DNA of 64,000 nucleotides from Albimonas sp963816545 (GCA_963816545.1 CAWFLE010000006.1:124001-188000); one strand, 5' to 3'; counted from the first letter of the stretch, positions 9,304 through 18,926 are shown. The notes: a model not told the origin generated them from the letters alone. Numbers and translations: made by a program.

Positions 9304-9929
9304 GGCTGCGGCTCCAGCTTCAGCGCCCGGCCCGCGAGCGCGAGCCCCGCCCCCGCATAGACCGCCCCTCCGAGCGCCAGCATCAGGATCCCGCCCGCCT
9401 CCTGATCCGCCAGCGGGGCGAGGCCGAGGAGCGGCCCGCCCGAGGTCGGGACGCGGCAGATGGGGGACTGCGCGAGCGCGACGACCACCCCCAGCAGCGT
9501 CATGTGCATCGAGGTGAAGAACAGCGCCCCCGCGCCCGCCAGCGCCGGGGCCGAAAGCGCCGCCAGCCAGACGAGGAACGCCGCCCCGAGGAAGCTCGCC
9601 TGTTCCGCGACAAGCCCGAGATCGGTGGTCCGCGCCGCCGCATGGGGGCCGGGTGCGTGCCAGGCCCAGATCACCGCCATCTCGATGAGGCTCGCTACGA
9701 TGGCGGCCCACACCGGCAGGCGCGCGCGCAGGCCGAGCGCCAGCAGCGGCGCCGCGCCTGCCACCACGATCATATGCAGCGTCATATGCGCGAGGAAGCT
9801 GCCCTCGGCCAGCCGGGGCAGGGGCCCGAGCCAGGCGGCCGCGAGGACGAGGCCGCCGAGGAGGGGGAGGGCCGCGCGCCCGGGGAGGGCGGAGAGGCGG
9901 GCGCCTGCAGGCGCCGCGGGCGGGGTCAC
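9300..9929 (-). CDS. CtaG-like cytochrome c oxidase assembly membrane protein (caa3_CtaG family)
   Basis: A 209-residue polytopic membrane protein with histidines in predicted helices (HMTLHMIVV, WAWHAPGPHAA, TSMHMTLLG), a layout typical of the caa3_CtaG family that helps CuA or CuB assembly in Gram-positive and some proteobacterial oxidases. Start is GTG at 9929, overlapping the TGA of the upstream small membrane protein (GTGA). It overlaps the cytochrome gene downstream by ATGA, so it lies within a tightly coupled operon. This CtaG is unrelated to the Cox11-type assembly factor. Confidence 0.75.
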   Translation of the reverse strand: MTPPAAPAGARLSALPGRAALPLLGGLVLAAAWLGPLPRLAEGSFLAHMTLHMIVVAGAAPLLALGLRARLPVWAAIVASLIEMAVIWAWHAPGPHAAARTTDLGLVAEQASFLGAAFLVWLAALSAPALAGAGALFFTSMHMTLLGVVVALAQSPICRVPTSGGPLLGLAPLADQEAGGILMLALGGAVYAGAGLALAGRALKLEPQP

Positions 9930-10319
9930 CGGCAGGTCTCCACCAGCATGGCGGGGATGGAGACGTAGATCACCCCTGCGAGCGACAGCACGCACATCAT
10001 CATGGCGATGTGCGAGAGGAAGCGGTGGCGCTCCTCGGGCGTGTCGTGCTCGTAGACCAGGTCGTCGCCGGTGACGCTGAGGCCCCCGACCTTCCACAGA
10101 GACCGGAAGAGGAGCCCGATGGCGACCGCGGCGGCGAGGGTCACGGCGCCGATCCCCCAGCGCACGGGGTCGAGCCCCGCCTCGCGCCCCAGCTTGGCGC
10201 ACCAGACGGCGGCGCCGATGTAGCAGACCAGGAAATGCCCGGCCCAGATCACGGGCGCCGAGCACCACGCGCCACAGGTCCGTGCCACGCTCGGTCGTGC
10301 GTTCCACGGGGTTGGTCAT
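9926..10319 (-). CDS. small membrane protein of the oxidase cluster, reading frame disrupted
   Basis: Encodes about 130 residues with three hydrophobic segments (VIWAGHFLVCYIGAAVWCA; LAAAVAIGLLFRSLW; IAMMMCVLSLAGVIYVSI). The start at 10319 (MTNPVERTTERGTD) overlaps the ctaD stop (ATGA). One extra base near 10254 separates the start from the membrane part, and deleting it joins VVLGA to VIWAGHF. Its place between subunit I/III and CtaG suggests a small oxidase subunit or assembly factor. I do not recognise a named family. Confidence 0.65.
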
Positions 10320-12843
10320 GGCATGGCCTCCGGGAAAAGCGCGAGGCAGAGCGCGGTCGCCGCCGCGGTGAAGGCCATGAAGTGCCAGTAGAGCTCGACG
10401 TTCCAGATGTCGGCGTCATGGCGCGGCGTCAGCCGGCCCGAGAGGCTGCCCGCGAGGCAGAAGAGCTGCATCACCACGCCCACGCCCGCATGCGCGCCCG
10501 GTCCACAGCACCAGCGCCCAGACGATGGCGGGCCAGGAATGGGCGGTCGGGTCCATGCCCGCGGTCCACGGCCCCGCGCAAAGCGCAGCGACCCCTCCGC
10601 AGGCGCAAAGAACGGCCCCGACCAGCATCGCCCGGAACGCGCCCACGCCCCCGCGCCGGTTCACCGCCCGGCCCCCCCAGGTCAGCCCCCAGGCGGCCAG
10701 CAGCAGCGCCCCCGCCGCCAGCGGCCAGCCGAGGCCGGGGATCGGGGCGCCCGCAGGCGGGAACTCCGGGTGGACGGTCCAGAAGAAGAACAGCCCGAAG
10801 ACGAGGCCGAGGAACGCCGTCAAATCTCCCGTCATGGTGATGAACATCGCCCACCACCCGGTGGACCGCGGGCCCGAGATGTAGAGCGGCACGCTCACGC
10901 CCAGCCCGATGTCCTTCTCGGGCTTCTCCGGGTGCTCGGACGTGCCGGTCCAGTGCCACCAGACGATCGAGACCAGCGCCGCCACCGCGCCGAGCCCCGT
11001 CAGCCACCACCAGTGGAAGGTGGCGAAGATGAAGGCCGCGCCCAGCGTGCAAGCCGCCCAGATGGTGATGGAGGTCGGCCCCGCCACCCGCAGCACCTGG
11101 ATGGGCTCGGCGTCCAGCACGGAGGTGACGATGGCCTCGCGCCGGCCCTCCTCGGCGTCGGGCAGGTAGAAGCGGCCCTCGTCGTACTTGCGCAGGAAGT
11201 CCGGGTCGTCCCACAGCGGATAGCGGGAGGTCACGCGCGGCACGGTGCGGGCGCCCCAGTCCCTGGGCGGCATGTCCAGCATCCACTCCACCGCGCCCGC
11301 GCCCCACGGGTTGCGCTTGGCCGCCTCCGCCTCCCCCTTCGGCCGCACGATGTCCCAGATGAACACGAGGAACCCGGCCGCGAACAGGAACGCCCCGCAG
11401 GTGGAGATCAGGTTCAGCCAGTCCCACCCCAGCCTCCCCCGGATAGGTGAAGACCCGCCGCGGCATCCCCTTCAGGCCGGTGAGGTGCATGGGCAAGAAG
11501 CAGATCCAGAACCCCGCGAAGCACATCCAGAAGGACCATATGCCCAGCCGCCGGCACAGCATGTTCCCGGTCGATGAGCGGGTAATAGTAGTGGATCCCC
11601 GCCACCAGCGGGAACAGCATCCCGCCGAACAGGGTGAAATGCAGGTGCGCCACCACGAAATAGGTGTCGTGCGCCTGGAAGTCGAAGGGCGCCACGGCGA
11701 CCATCACCCCCGTCAGCCCACCGGCCACGAAGATCGCCAGCGCCCCCATCGCCCACAGCATCGGCACGGACCGCCGCACCGTCCCCAGCCAGCAGCGTGG
11801 CGATGAACACGAAGATCTGGATGCCGGTGGGGATCGCCACCGCCTCCGACGCCGCCGAGAAGAAGCCGAGCGATGATCGACGGCAGCCCCGTCGTGAACA
11901 TGTGGTGGACCCACAGCCCGAAGCTGATGAACCCCGTGCCCATCGCCGACAGCACGATCCACGAATAGCCCGCGATCGGCCGCCGCGCGAAGGTCGGGAT
12001 CATCATCGCCAGCAGCGCGATGGAGGGCAGGAACACGATGTAGACCTCGGGGTGCCCGAAGATCCAGAACAGGTGCTGCCACAGCAGCGGATCGCCGCCG
12101 CGCGCCGGGTCGAAGAACGGCCAGTCGAACGCCTTCTCCAGCTCGAACAGCAGGTCGCCGGCGATCAGCGGCGGGAAGGCGAACAGGATCATCCCCCCCA
12201 CGATCAGCACGTACCACGCGTAAAGCGGCGTGAGGTTCATCCGCATCCCCGGCGGCCGGCACTTGAGCACCCCCACGATCAGCTCCACCGCCGCGGCGAT
12301 GGAGGCGACCTCGATGAAGCTCAGCCCCAGAAGCCAGATGTCGGCCCCGATCCCCCCCTGCTCGGTCGCCAGAGGCGGGTACATGAACCACCCCGAGGAC
12401 GGCGCCGCGCCGAACAGGATCGACCCGCAGACGAACACGCCCCCGATCAGGTAGCACCAGAACCCGAAGGCCGAGAGCCGCGGGAACGGCAGGTCCCGCG
12501 CCCCCAGCAGGGCGGGGAGGATCAGGATCGCCACCGCCTCGAAGATCGGCACGGCGAACAGGAACATCATCGCCGTGCCGTGCAGCGTGAAGGCCTGGTT
12601 GTAGAGGTCGGCCGAGATCAGGCCGTTCTCCGGGACCGCGAGCTGCGTGCGCATGATCAGCGCCAGCACGCCCGCGAACAGCATGAAGAAGAGGGCGCAG
12701 GCGGTGTACCAGAGCCCGACCTCGGTGTTGTTCACCGCGGTCCAGTAGCGGAGCCCCTTCGGGCTGTCCCAGACGCGGATCAGCCGCTCCTCCTGCGCGC
12801 GGCGGACCTCCGGGTCGTCCTGAGGATCGGCGTACCGGGTCAT
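10316..12843 (-). CDS. ctaD: cytochrome c oxidase subunit I fused to subunit III (caa3/aa3 type), reading frame disrupted
   Basis: About 840 codons. The first 540 or so are heme-copper oxidase subunit I with the expected ligands: TLHGTAMM, the CuB/crosslink motif WIFGHPEVY, VHHMFTTG and AHDTYFVVAHLHF. The last 250 form a subunit III-like membrane domain ending LALFPEAMP. The frame is broken five times by single extra bases near 10498, 11435, 11572, 11792 and 11869, and restoring each gives a continuous family match. The start overlaps the coxB stop (ATGA), and the stop overlaps the small membrane gene (ATGA). It reduces O2 to water and pumps protons in the inner membrane. Confidence 0.9.
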
Positions 12844-13848
12844 CGCAGGCTCATCAGCCAGTCGGCCATGGCGTCGATCTCCCCGGCCGGCAGCATCCCG
12901 TAGCCGGGCATCCGCGCCTCGGGCTTCATCAGGTCGGGCGCGGCGATCCAGGCGGCGACGGTCTCTATGGCTCACCTCCTCCGCGCCCGCCGCCAGCATC
13001 CGGCGGGAGGCGAAATGCGTGAGGTCCGGGCCGACCGAGCCCAGCTCCGCCACCCCGCCCACACGGTGGCAGGCCGCGCAGCCGTTCGCGAGGAACAGCT
13101 CCCGCCCGCGCGCAGGCCCGGGATCGGCGGGGGCCGCCTCGGCTGCCAGCCAGCGGTCGAAATCCCCCCCTTCATGGACCACCGCCTCGAAGGCCATCAG
13201 CGCATGCGACGTCCCGCAATATTCCGCGCAGACCCCGCGATACCGGCCCGGGCGGGCCCCGGTCAGCAGCATCCGGTTGCTGCGCCCCGGGATCATGTCC
13301 ATCTTCCCCCCGAGCGACGGGATCCAGAACGAATGGATCACGGTGTCCGCCGTGAGCACGATCTCCACCGGCTCCCCGGCCGGCAGGTGCACCTCGTTGG
13401 CCGAGGTCACGCGCCGGCCGTCCACCTCATACTCCACCCGCCACCACCATTGCTCGCCCTGCACATGGATGCGCACCCGCGCCGGGTTCCCCTGCCAGTC
13501 GGGCAGCAGCCCCAGCCCGGTGGCGAGCAGCGCCGCGAGGCAGACCGTGGGGAAGATGACCCCGCCCCCGATGATGATCGCCCCGGCGCGCGAGGCGCCC
13601 CCCTCGGGCGCGGAACGCAGCACCGCGACCACCGCCGCGCCGATGACGATGATCCAGACGAGCGCCGCACCGCTCACCATCCAGAAGAACAGGTCCGCGA
13701 GCCGGTCCGCCTCGGCCCCGCCCGGCGAAAGCGCGGATTGCGGCCCGTCGCATCCCGCCAGCGCAAAGGCGGCCGCGCACGCCCCCGCGCGCGTCGCCCG
13801 GCCACGAAGCGCAGGCCCTCCAGCGGCGTCCCTCGCGGCGTCGGTTAT
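12840..13848 (-). CDS. coxB: cytochrome c oxidase subunit II with C-terminal cytochrome c domain (caa3 type), reading frame disrupted
   Basis: A lipoprotein signal (FALAGC) is followed by two membrane helices, then a CuA domain. The CuA ligands are visible in VIHSFWIPSLGGKMD and CAEYCGTSHALM. A cytochrome c domain (GCAACH) completes the caa3 form, which takes electrons directly from its own heme. One extra base near 12969 shifts the end, and its removal gives ...IETVAAWIAAPDLMKPEARMPGYGMLP and a stop overlapping the ctaD start. The N-terminus is uncertain: no ATG, GTG or TTG lies in frame near the strong GAGGGAGGGGG site at about 13855-13865, so another indel may hide the start. Confidence 0.85.
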
Positions 13849-13936
13849 GTCCCCCTCCCTCGTGATGCTGAAGTGGAAGCCGGATCGGCGGCCGAAGTTC
13901 CCGTCATACCCGCCCCCGCCAGCCGGCCGGCGATGC

Positions 13937-14620
13937 TCAGCCGCCCGAAGCACCCGAGGGCTGCAGGCCGAGCCGGTCCACCATCGCCACGATGGACCCG
14001 GCCACGGTCCGCAGCAGGAGCTCCTGGTCCACGCCCTTCAGCAGCCAGTCCCGCATCGGCCCGAACGCCGTGTTGAAGATGATGAGGTTCGACACGATCT
14101 CCGCCCGCGGATCGTCCTTCGCAAGCCCCGCGCGGCGGCGCAGATGGGCGGCGAGGTCGTCCAGCATCCGCCTCTCCCGCTCATGCAGCGCGCGCCGGTC
14201 CTCGTCGCGCAGGTGGGGGACGGCGCGGTAGGACAGCAGGATGCCCAGCCGCTTGGCGCCCCACAGCTCGCGCAGATAGGCCGCGACCGTCTCCTCCAGA
14301 TCCGCCTCCCCGGCGCGGTCGAGCTGCTCGGGCAATGTGGGCACGTCGGTGCGGAACCAGAGCTTGTTCAGCAGCCGGCGCAGGATGTCGTGCTTGTTGG
14401 CTACATAGTCGTAGAGGCTGGCCTGGTTGACGCCCGACCGGGCGCAGATGTCCCGGATGGTGGTGGAGGCGAAGCCCTTCTCCAGGAACAGGTCGAGCGC
14501 CGCGTCGCAGATCTGGTCCCGCCGGGTCTGGACCAGTTCGGCGTCCTGGATCCCCTCGACGACCGCCTCCGCCAGCTCCGGCGGAGCAGGCGTGGGGGTT
14601 CGTCCGATCTCACCAGCCAA
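13937..14620 (-). CDS. TetR/AcrR family transcriptional regulator
   Basis: A 227-residue regulator with an N-terminal helix-turn-helix (FASTTIRDICARSGVNQASLYDYVANKHDI, near 45-75) and an all-helical ligand domain. I choose TTG at 14620 because a GGAG site lies about 8 bases ahead and no ATG fits. It lies upstream of the oxidase operon in the same direction, about 90 bp before coxB, so it may control that operon, but this is only position. The ligand is unknown. The length matches the family. Confidence 0.82.
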   Translation of the reverse strand: MAGEIGRTPTPAPPELAEAVVEGIQDAELVQTRRDQICDAALDLFLEKGFASTTIRDICARSGVNQASLYDYVANKHDILRRLLNKLWFRTDVPTLPEQLDRAGEADLEETVAAYLRELWGAKRLGILLSYRAVPHLRDEDRRALHERERRMLDDLAAHLRRRAGLAKDDPRAEIVSNLIIFNTAFGPMRDWLLKGVDQELLLRTVAGSIVAMVDRLGLQPSGASGG

Positions 14621-14639
14621 ACGACGATCCTCCGCTCCC

Positions 14640-15050
14640 TGCCGGGCGCCCGACCCTAGTTTCGCCCCCGCTTCGGCGCAAGGCGAGGAGGGCTCGCCCC
14701 CGATGCGGCGCAGGGCGCGTGAGGCGGCCCGATGCGGCGCAGGCACGCCAACGCTTTTCGGGGCGGAGCGTCCCCGGAACGTCTTTGGGGCGCGTGAAAG
14801 TCCGCTCCCGCTCTGCGCGGGGTCTCGCCGACCCGGCTCCACGCGGCCGCTGGAAAGCGGCCGGCGCCCGCAGGCATGGCCGCCGCTCCCTGTCTCCCGA
14901 AACACGGCCTCCGACGTGCGCCCGCTGTTCGCGAAGCCCGGCGGCGACCTCCGCGGGACGAGGTCCGTGGGCCGCATGTTCGACAGGATGGGCCAGGCGA
15001 CGGCGCGGAGACGGTGCGGGAGGCGGGCGACGACGTGAACCCGACGAGAA
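14640..15050. other. non-coding stretch upstream of the TetR gene
   Basis: About 410 bases without a supportable gene. It holds a direct repeat of GATGCGGCGCAGG (14702-14714 and 14730-14742) and a hairpin GCGGCC-GCTGGAAA-GCGGCC near 14851. Open frames here lack coding-type third-position bias. I see no RNA gene. Confidence 0.4.
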
Positions 15051-15052
15051 CG

Positions 15053-15082
15053 AAAAGCGGCGCCCGGAATTTCCGGGCGCCG
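15053..15082 (-). terminator. rho-independent terminator of the acidic secreted protein gene
   Basis: A 12-bp perfect stem (CGGCGCCCGGAA / TTCCGGGCGCCG) read on the minus strand and followed by CTTTTCGTTC, 36 bases past the stop codon at 15118. Confidence 0.75.
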
Positions 15083-15117
15083 GCCATCCACTTGCGCGAA
15101 ACTGCGTCGCGGAACGC

Positions 15118-15501
15118 TCAGCCGTCGGTCAGCGTGCGCTCCTCGACCTCGCCGTCGGCGTCCTTGGCGTCGGTCTGCACGCCCGTCTCGTACTGGTCCA
15201 TGTCCGCGGCGGTGTCGCCGGCGGGCGAGGGCGCGACGGTGCGGTTGGCGATGTCGTCCGCCTCCTTCGCGCCATCCTCTTCGCCCTCGAAGCCCTGGCC
15301 GACCTGCACCGACGACGCGGCGTCGCCGGCGGCGGGGTCGACCTCGTTCTCGACGGAGGGGTCGCCCTCGGTCATCTCGGCGCTGCCCGAGATCACGGGC
15401 TGCACGTCCGTGCCGTCGGCGTCCTTCGGATCGGTCTTCGCGACCTGGGCCATGGCGATGCCGGGAACCAGCAGAACGGCGGCGATCAGGGTGCCTTTCA
15501 T
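15118..15501 (-). CDS. small acidic secreted protein of unknown function
   Basis: A 127-residue protein with a clear signal peptide (MKGTLIAAVLLVPGIAMA-QV) and a mature part very rich in Asp, Glu, Gly and Ala, with no cysteines and no recognisable domain. The start at 15501 is set by GAAAGGAG 8 bases ahead. It is monocistronic with its own terminator. The composition suggests a disordered periplasmic or extracellular protein, perhaps ion-binding or salt-adapted, but there is no direct evidence. I do not recognise it. Confidence 0.7.
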   Translation of the reverse strand: MKGTLIAAVLLVPGIAMAQVAKTDPKDADGTDVQPVISGSAEMTEGDPSVENEVDPAAGDAASSVQVGQGFEGEEDGAKEADDIANRTVAPSPAGDTAADMDQYETGVQTDAKDADGEVEERTLTDG

Positions 15502-15651
15502 GGGGATTGCTCCTTTCGAAAGCGTCTGTCTGCAACGCCGCTCCGATCGCGCGAATTCGCGCCGGGCCACGCCGCGGTCCCTGATGCAACGTCACTATTG
15601 AATAAGTGTTCCGAGACAATCGGTATCGAGACCAGAGACAATCCCGCCGGA

Positions 15652-16086
15652 TCAGCCGAGCCCCCGGATCACCGCCATGGTGCCCAGCATCGTCGCCACA
15701 TGCCGCTCGACCCCCGCGTCCTCCGCATAGACGTCGGCGCGCACCACCGTCACGGTGCGCCCCGCGCGCTCCACCCGCCCCCGCGCGACCAGCGCCTCCC
15801 CCTTGGCGGGCGCGAGGAGGTTGATCTTCATCTCGATGGTCAGCACCCCCTCATCGGCCGCCATCAGCGACTGCGCCGCCATTCCCGCCGCGGTGTCCCC
15901 GCACGCGAAGGCCAGCGCCGCGTGCGCGTAGCCGTGGTGCTGGCCGACCTCGGGCCGGATCGCGGCGCGCAGGACCGAGGCGCCGGGCGCCGCCTCCACC
16001 AGCTCGATCCCCAGATGCCGCATCATCGCCTGTCCGGCGAAGGCGCGATGGACGCGGGCCTTCCAGTCCGGGTCTCTCGGCTCCAT
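15652..16086 (-). CDS. PaaI-type thioesterase
   Basis: A 144-residue hot-dog protein with GQHHGYAHAALAFACGDTAAGMAA near the helix that carries the catalytic residue and TIEMKINLLAPAKGEALVARGRV in the sheet, as in the PaaI family of acyl-CoA thioesterases. The start ATG at 16086 follows GGGGGAGGAG, an excellent ribosome site, so the long upstream open frame is ignored. pdeM lies 72 bases upstream in the same direction, so they may be cotranscribed, though no functional link is known. Confidence 0.82.
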   Translation of the reverse strand: MEPRDPDWKARVHRAFAGQAMMRHLGIELVEAAPGASVLRAAIRPEVGQHHGYAHAALAFACGDTAAGMAAQSLMAADEGVLTIEMKINLLAPAKGEALVARGRVERAGRTVTVVRADVYAEDAGVERHVATMLGTMAVIRGLG

Positions 16087-16157
16087 GCGCTCCTCCCCCG
16101 CTTCCCTGCGCGTCAGTTGAGCCGGGAGCCGCCGCGCCGGCAAGAGGCGCCCCTGCG

Positions 16158-16829
16158 TCACCCCAGCGGCGCCGGCGTCACCCTCCGCCCCGTCAGCAGC
16201 GCGAGCCCCGTGGGCGCCAGCCGCCGCAACGGCGCCGCCCGCACGTCCAGCCCGCCCGTGTAGCAGCCGAAGGCCGGCAGGATCAGCCTCCCGGGCGCCA
16301 GCACGAAGCACGGGCGGGAGACCGCGCGCCCCCGCGTCGCCAGCCGCATCTTCGGATGCCAGTGGCCCGAGACCTCGCCCCCCGCCGCCGCCGCCTCGTG
16401 CCGGAACACCAGCGGCCCCTCCCGCAGCTCCGCCAGATGCGCGCCCGCGAGGGACGTGGGCCCCGGATCGTGGTTCCCCTCGATCCAGATCCAGCGCCGC
16501 CCCGCATTCATCGCCGCAAGCCGCGCCTGCGCGTCGGCGTCCAGCCCCGCCTCCGCGTCCAGATCGTCGAAGCTGTCGCCCAGGCACAGCACGCAGGCCG
16601 GCCGCAGCGCCGCGATCTCGGCCGCGAGCCGCGCGAGCGTCTCCGTCGTCTCGTAGGGCGGCAGCAGCGCGCCGCCGCGCCGGGCCAGCCGCTCGGACTT
16701 GCCCAGATGCAGGTCCGACACCGTCAGCAGCCCCCGCTCCGGCCACCACAGGGCGCCGGAGGGGCGGGCGATCAGCGCCGCCCCGTCGAAGGCGAAGGCG
16801 TGATCGCAGGCGGAGGCGTGTGCGTTCAT
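16158..16829 (-). CDS. pdeM: ligase-associated DNA damage response endonuclease PdeM
   Basis: A 223-residue calcineurin-like metallophosphoesterase. The metal-binding motifs are visible: VSDLHLGK near 38, LGDSFDD near 92, GNHD near 118 and GHWHPK near 153. This pattern and length match PdeM, which in many bacteria is encoded beside an Lhr-type helicase and an ATP-dependent DNA ligase. Neither partner is in the window, so it acts here as an orphan copy or with distant partners. Expected to be cytoplasmic, acting on DNA ends. Confidence 0.85.
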   Translation of the reverse strand: MNAHASACDHAFAFDGAALIARPSGALWWPERGLLTVSDLHLGKSERLARRGGALLPPYETTETLARLAAEIAALRPACVLCLGDSFDDLDAEAGLDADAQARLAAMNAGRRWIWIEGNHDPGPTSLAGAHLAELREGPLVFRHEAAAAGGEVSGHWHPKMRLATRGRAVSRPCFVLAPGRLILPAFGCYTGGLDVRAAPLRRLAPTGLALLTGRRVTPAPLG

Positions 16830-17140
16830 GACCCGCAGTTAGCGGAATGTTCCGCAGTCCCGCAAGGACCGCCGGCGAGGGCGACGCAAGGGTCTCCGGC
16901 CCCGGAACGGCCGGCCTTCCAGGATCCCCCGAAGCGCGAAATCCCCCGCCCCCCGCCGGCAGGCCGCGCCCTCAGGACGGCCGCCCCCGTCTCTCCGCGC
17001 CCCCGTTCCGCGGCGAGATGGCGCGGCGCAGCGTGGAACGCGCGCCCGATCCGCGGTGCCTCCACTTGATTCGCCGTCTCAGCGTCAGCCTGCATCCCCC
17101 TCCGCCAGAACGATTTTCTCCCCAACCCCCGCCCTCTAAA
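16830..17140. other. non-coding spacer between pdeM and ftsZ
   Basis: No gene is supportable in this divergent spacer. It includes a small palindrome (GCGGAA-TG-TTCCGC near 16853). Open frames are short and lack coding bias. No ftsA or ftsQ remnant is visible. Confidence 0.5.
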
Positions 17141-17235
17141 GAAATGCCTCTAAATGTATAGAAATTAACCGGTTTTCGCGTGACCGCCGGGCCTTCATCG
17201 TTTATTTTGCTATTCCCAATAGAACATAAATCGAG
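17141..17235 (+). promoter_or_regulatory. AT-rich promoter region of ftsZ
   Basis: About 95 bases of much lower GC than the surroundings (runs such as TCTAAATGTATAGAAATTAA and TTTATTTTGCTATTCCCAAT), ending about 95 bases before the ftsZ start. ftsZ has no co-directional gene upstream, so its promoter must lie here. I cannot assign a single -35/-10 pair with confidence. Confidence 0.45.
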
Positions 17236-17327
17236 CGGCAGCGGACCCATCCCCTCAGAGTTCCGACCCGGGCGGCAGACCCGAAGGCGGATCCACGAGG
17301 CGGGTCCATAACGATACAGGCGGTAAC

Positions 17328-18860
17328 ATGTCCCTCACTCTGATGATTCCGGAGCAGACCGAGCTTCGGCCGCGGATCACCGTGTTCGGCGTCGGCGGCG
17401 CCGGCGGCAACGCCGTCAACAACATGATCGACAAGGCCCTCGACGGCGTCGACTTCGTGGCCGCCAACACCGACAACCAGGCCCTGCACCAGTCCAAGGC
17501 CACCCGGTGCATCCAGCTCGGCGCCACCGTGACCCAGGGCCTCGGCGCGGGCGCCAAGCCCACCGTCGGCTGCTCCGCCGCCGAGGAATCGATCGAGGAG
17601 ATCGTCGAGTCCCTCCACGGCGCCCACATGTGCTTCATCACCGCCGGCATGGGCGGCGGCACCGGCACCGGCGCGGCCCCCGTCATCGCCCGCGCGGCGC
17701 GCGAGATGGGCGTCCTGACCGTCGGCGTCGTCACCAAGCCCTTCCAGTTCGAGGGCGCCAAGCGCATGCGTCAGGCCGAGCAGGGCATCGACGATCTGCA
17801 GCGCGTGGTCGACACCCTCATCATCATCCCCAACCAGAACCTGTTCCGGCTGGCGAACGAGCGCACCACCTTCGCCGAGGCCTTCATGATGGCCGACGAC
17901 GTTCTCTACCAGGGCGTGAAGGGCGTGACGGACCTGATGGTCCGCCCGGGCCTCATCAACCTCGACTTCGCCGACGTCCGCTCGGTGATGGACGAGATGG
18001 GCAAGGCCATGATGGGCACCGGCGAGGCCGAGGGCGAGGACCGCGCCGTCCAGGCCGCCGAAAAGGCCATCGCCAACCCGCTGCTGGACGAGATCAGCCT
18101 CAAGGGCGCCAAGGGCGTGCTCATCAACATCACCGGCGGCTACGACCTCACCCTGTTCGAGCTGGACGAGGCCGCCAACCGCATCCGCCAGGAAGTGGAC
18201 CCGGACGCGAACATCATCGTCGGCTCCACGCTGGACCCGGACATCGAGGGCGTGATGCGCGTCTCGGTCGTGGCCACCGGCATCGAGGCCGAGGACGTGA
18301 CCCGCGAGGCCCCGCGCCCCGCCCGCCACGCCGAGCCCGAGGCGGTCGCAGCCCCTCAGCCCGCGCCGGCCCCCGCGCCGGAGCCCGCCCCCGCGGCGGT
18401 CCACGCGGCCCAGCCCACGCCGCTCTTCGACATGGACGACGACCGCGTGCAGGCCCAGCCCCAGCCCGAGGCCCCCGCCAGCGTCTACGAGCAGGGCGGC
18501 GCCTTCATCGCCCCGGCCGCGCAGACCCCGGCCGAGGCCGCCCGCGCCCCCGGCGAGCCCTCGCCCGAGACGCTGCGCCGTCTCCAGGCCGCGGTCTCCC
18601 ACCCGGCCGCGTCCGAGGCGCGCCGTCCGGCCCCGCAGGCCGTGCCCGCCGCGCCCCGCGAGGCGCCGCAGCCCGCGGCGCCCCAGGGCGCCCACGCCGA
18701 CCGCAGCCGCTTCGGCATCAACAGCCTGATCCACCGCATGACGGGCGCGGCCGAAGCCCCGCGCGCCCCGGGCCGGGAGCCGAACCTGCGCTCCGACGAT
18801 CCGGCCGAGGCCGACCGCCAGCGGGAGATCCCGGCCTTCCTGCGGCGTCAGGCGAACTGA
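17328..18860 (+). CDS. ftsZ: cell division GTPase FtsZ
   Basis: A 510-residue tubulin-like GTPase that polymerises into the division ring. The GTP-binding signature GMGGGTGTGAAPV is at about 105-117 and the T7 loop NLDFADVRSVMDEMG near 213. Residues 330-480 form an unusually Pro/Ala/Glu-rich flexible linker, and the end (EIPAFLRRQAN) is the conserved C-terminal peptide that binds FtsA and other partners. In most alphaproteobacteria ftsZ follows ftsQ and ftsA, but here the upstream gene is pdeM on the other strand. A terminator and then lpxC follow. Confidence 0.97.
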   Translation: MSLTLMIPEQTELRPRITVFGVGGAGGNAVNNMIDKALDGVDFVAANTDNQALHQSKATRCIQLGATVTQGLGAGAKPTVGCSAAEESIEEIVESLHGAHMCFITAGMGGGTGTGAAPVIARAAREMGVLTVGVVTKPFQFEGAKRMRQAEQGIDDLQRVVDTLIIIPNQNLFRLANERTTFAEAFMMADDVLYQGVKGVTDLMVRPGLINLDFADVRSVMDEMGKAMMGTGEAEGEDRAVQAAEKAIANPLLDEISLKGAKGVLINITGGYDLTLFELDEAANRIRQEVDPDANIIVGSTLDPDIEGVMRVSVVATGIEAEDVTREAPRPARHAEPEAVAAPQPAPAPAPEPAPAAVHAAQPTPLFDMDDDRVQAQPQPEAPASVYEQGGAFIAPAAQTPAEAARAPGEPSPETLRRLQAAVSHPAASEARRPAPQAVPAAPREAPQPAAPQGAHADRSRFGINSLIHRMTGAAEAPRAPGREPNLRSDDPAEADRQREIPAFLRRQAN

Positions 18861-18890
18861 TCCAGCCCGTCCACGGCTGAATTTCTCCAC

Positions 18891-18926
18891 CCGCCCGGCG
18901 CTCACCGCGCCGGGCGGTTTCCGTTT
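18891..18926 (+). terminator. terminator after ftsZ
   Basis: An 11-bp perfect GC stem (CCGCCCGGCGC / GCGCCGGGCGG) with loop TCACC, followed by TTTCCGTTTCC, 31 bases past the ftsZ stop. Confidence 0.75.

Noticed and set aside
16826..17125. 99-residue frame upstream of ftsZ as an ftsA remnant
   Set aside because: No FtsA motif and no coding bias; it lies on the wrong strand.
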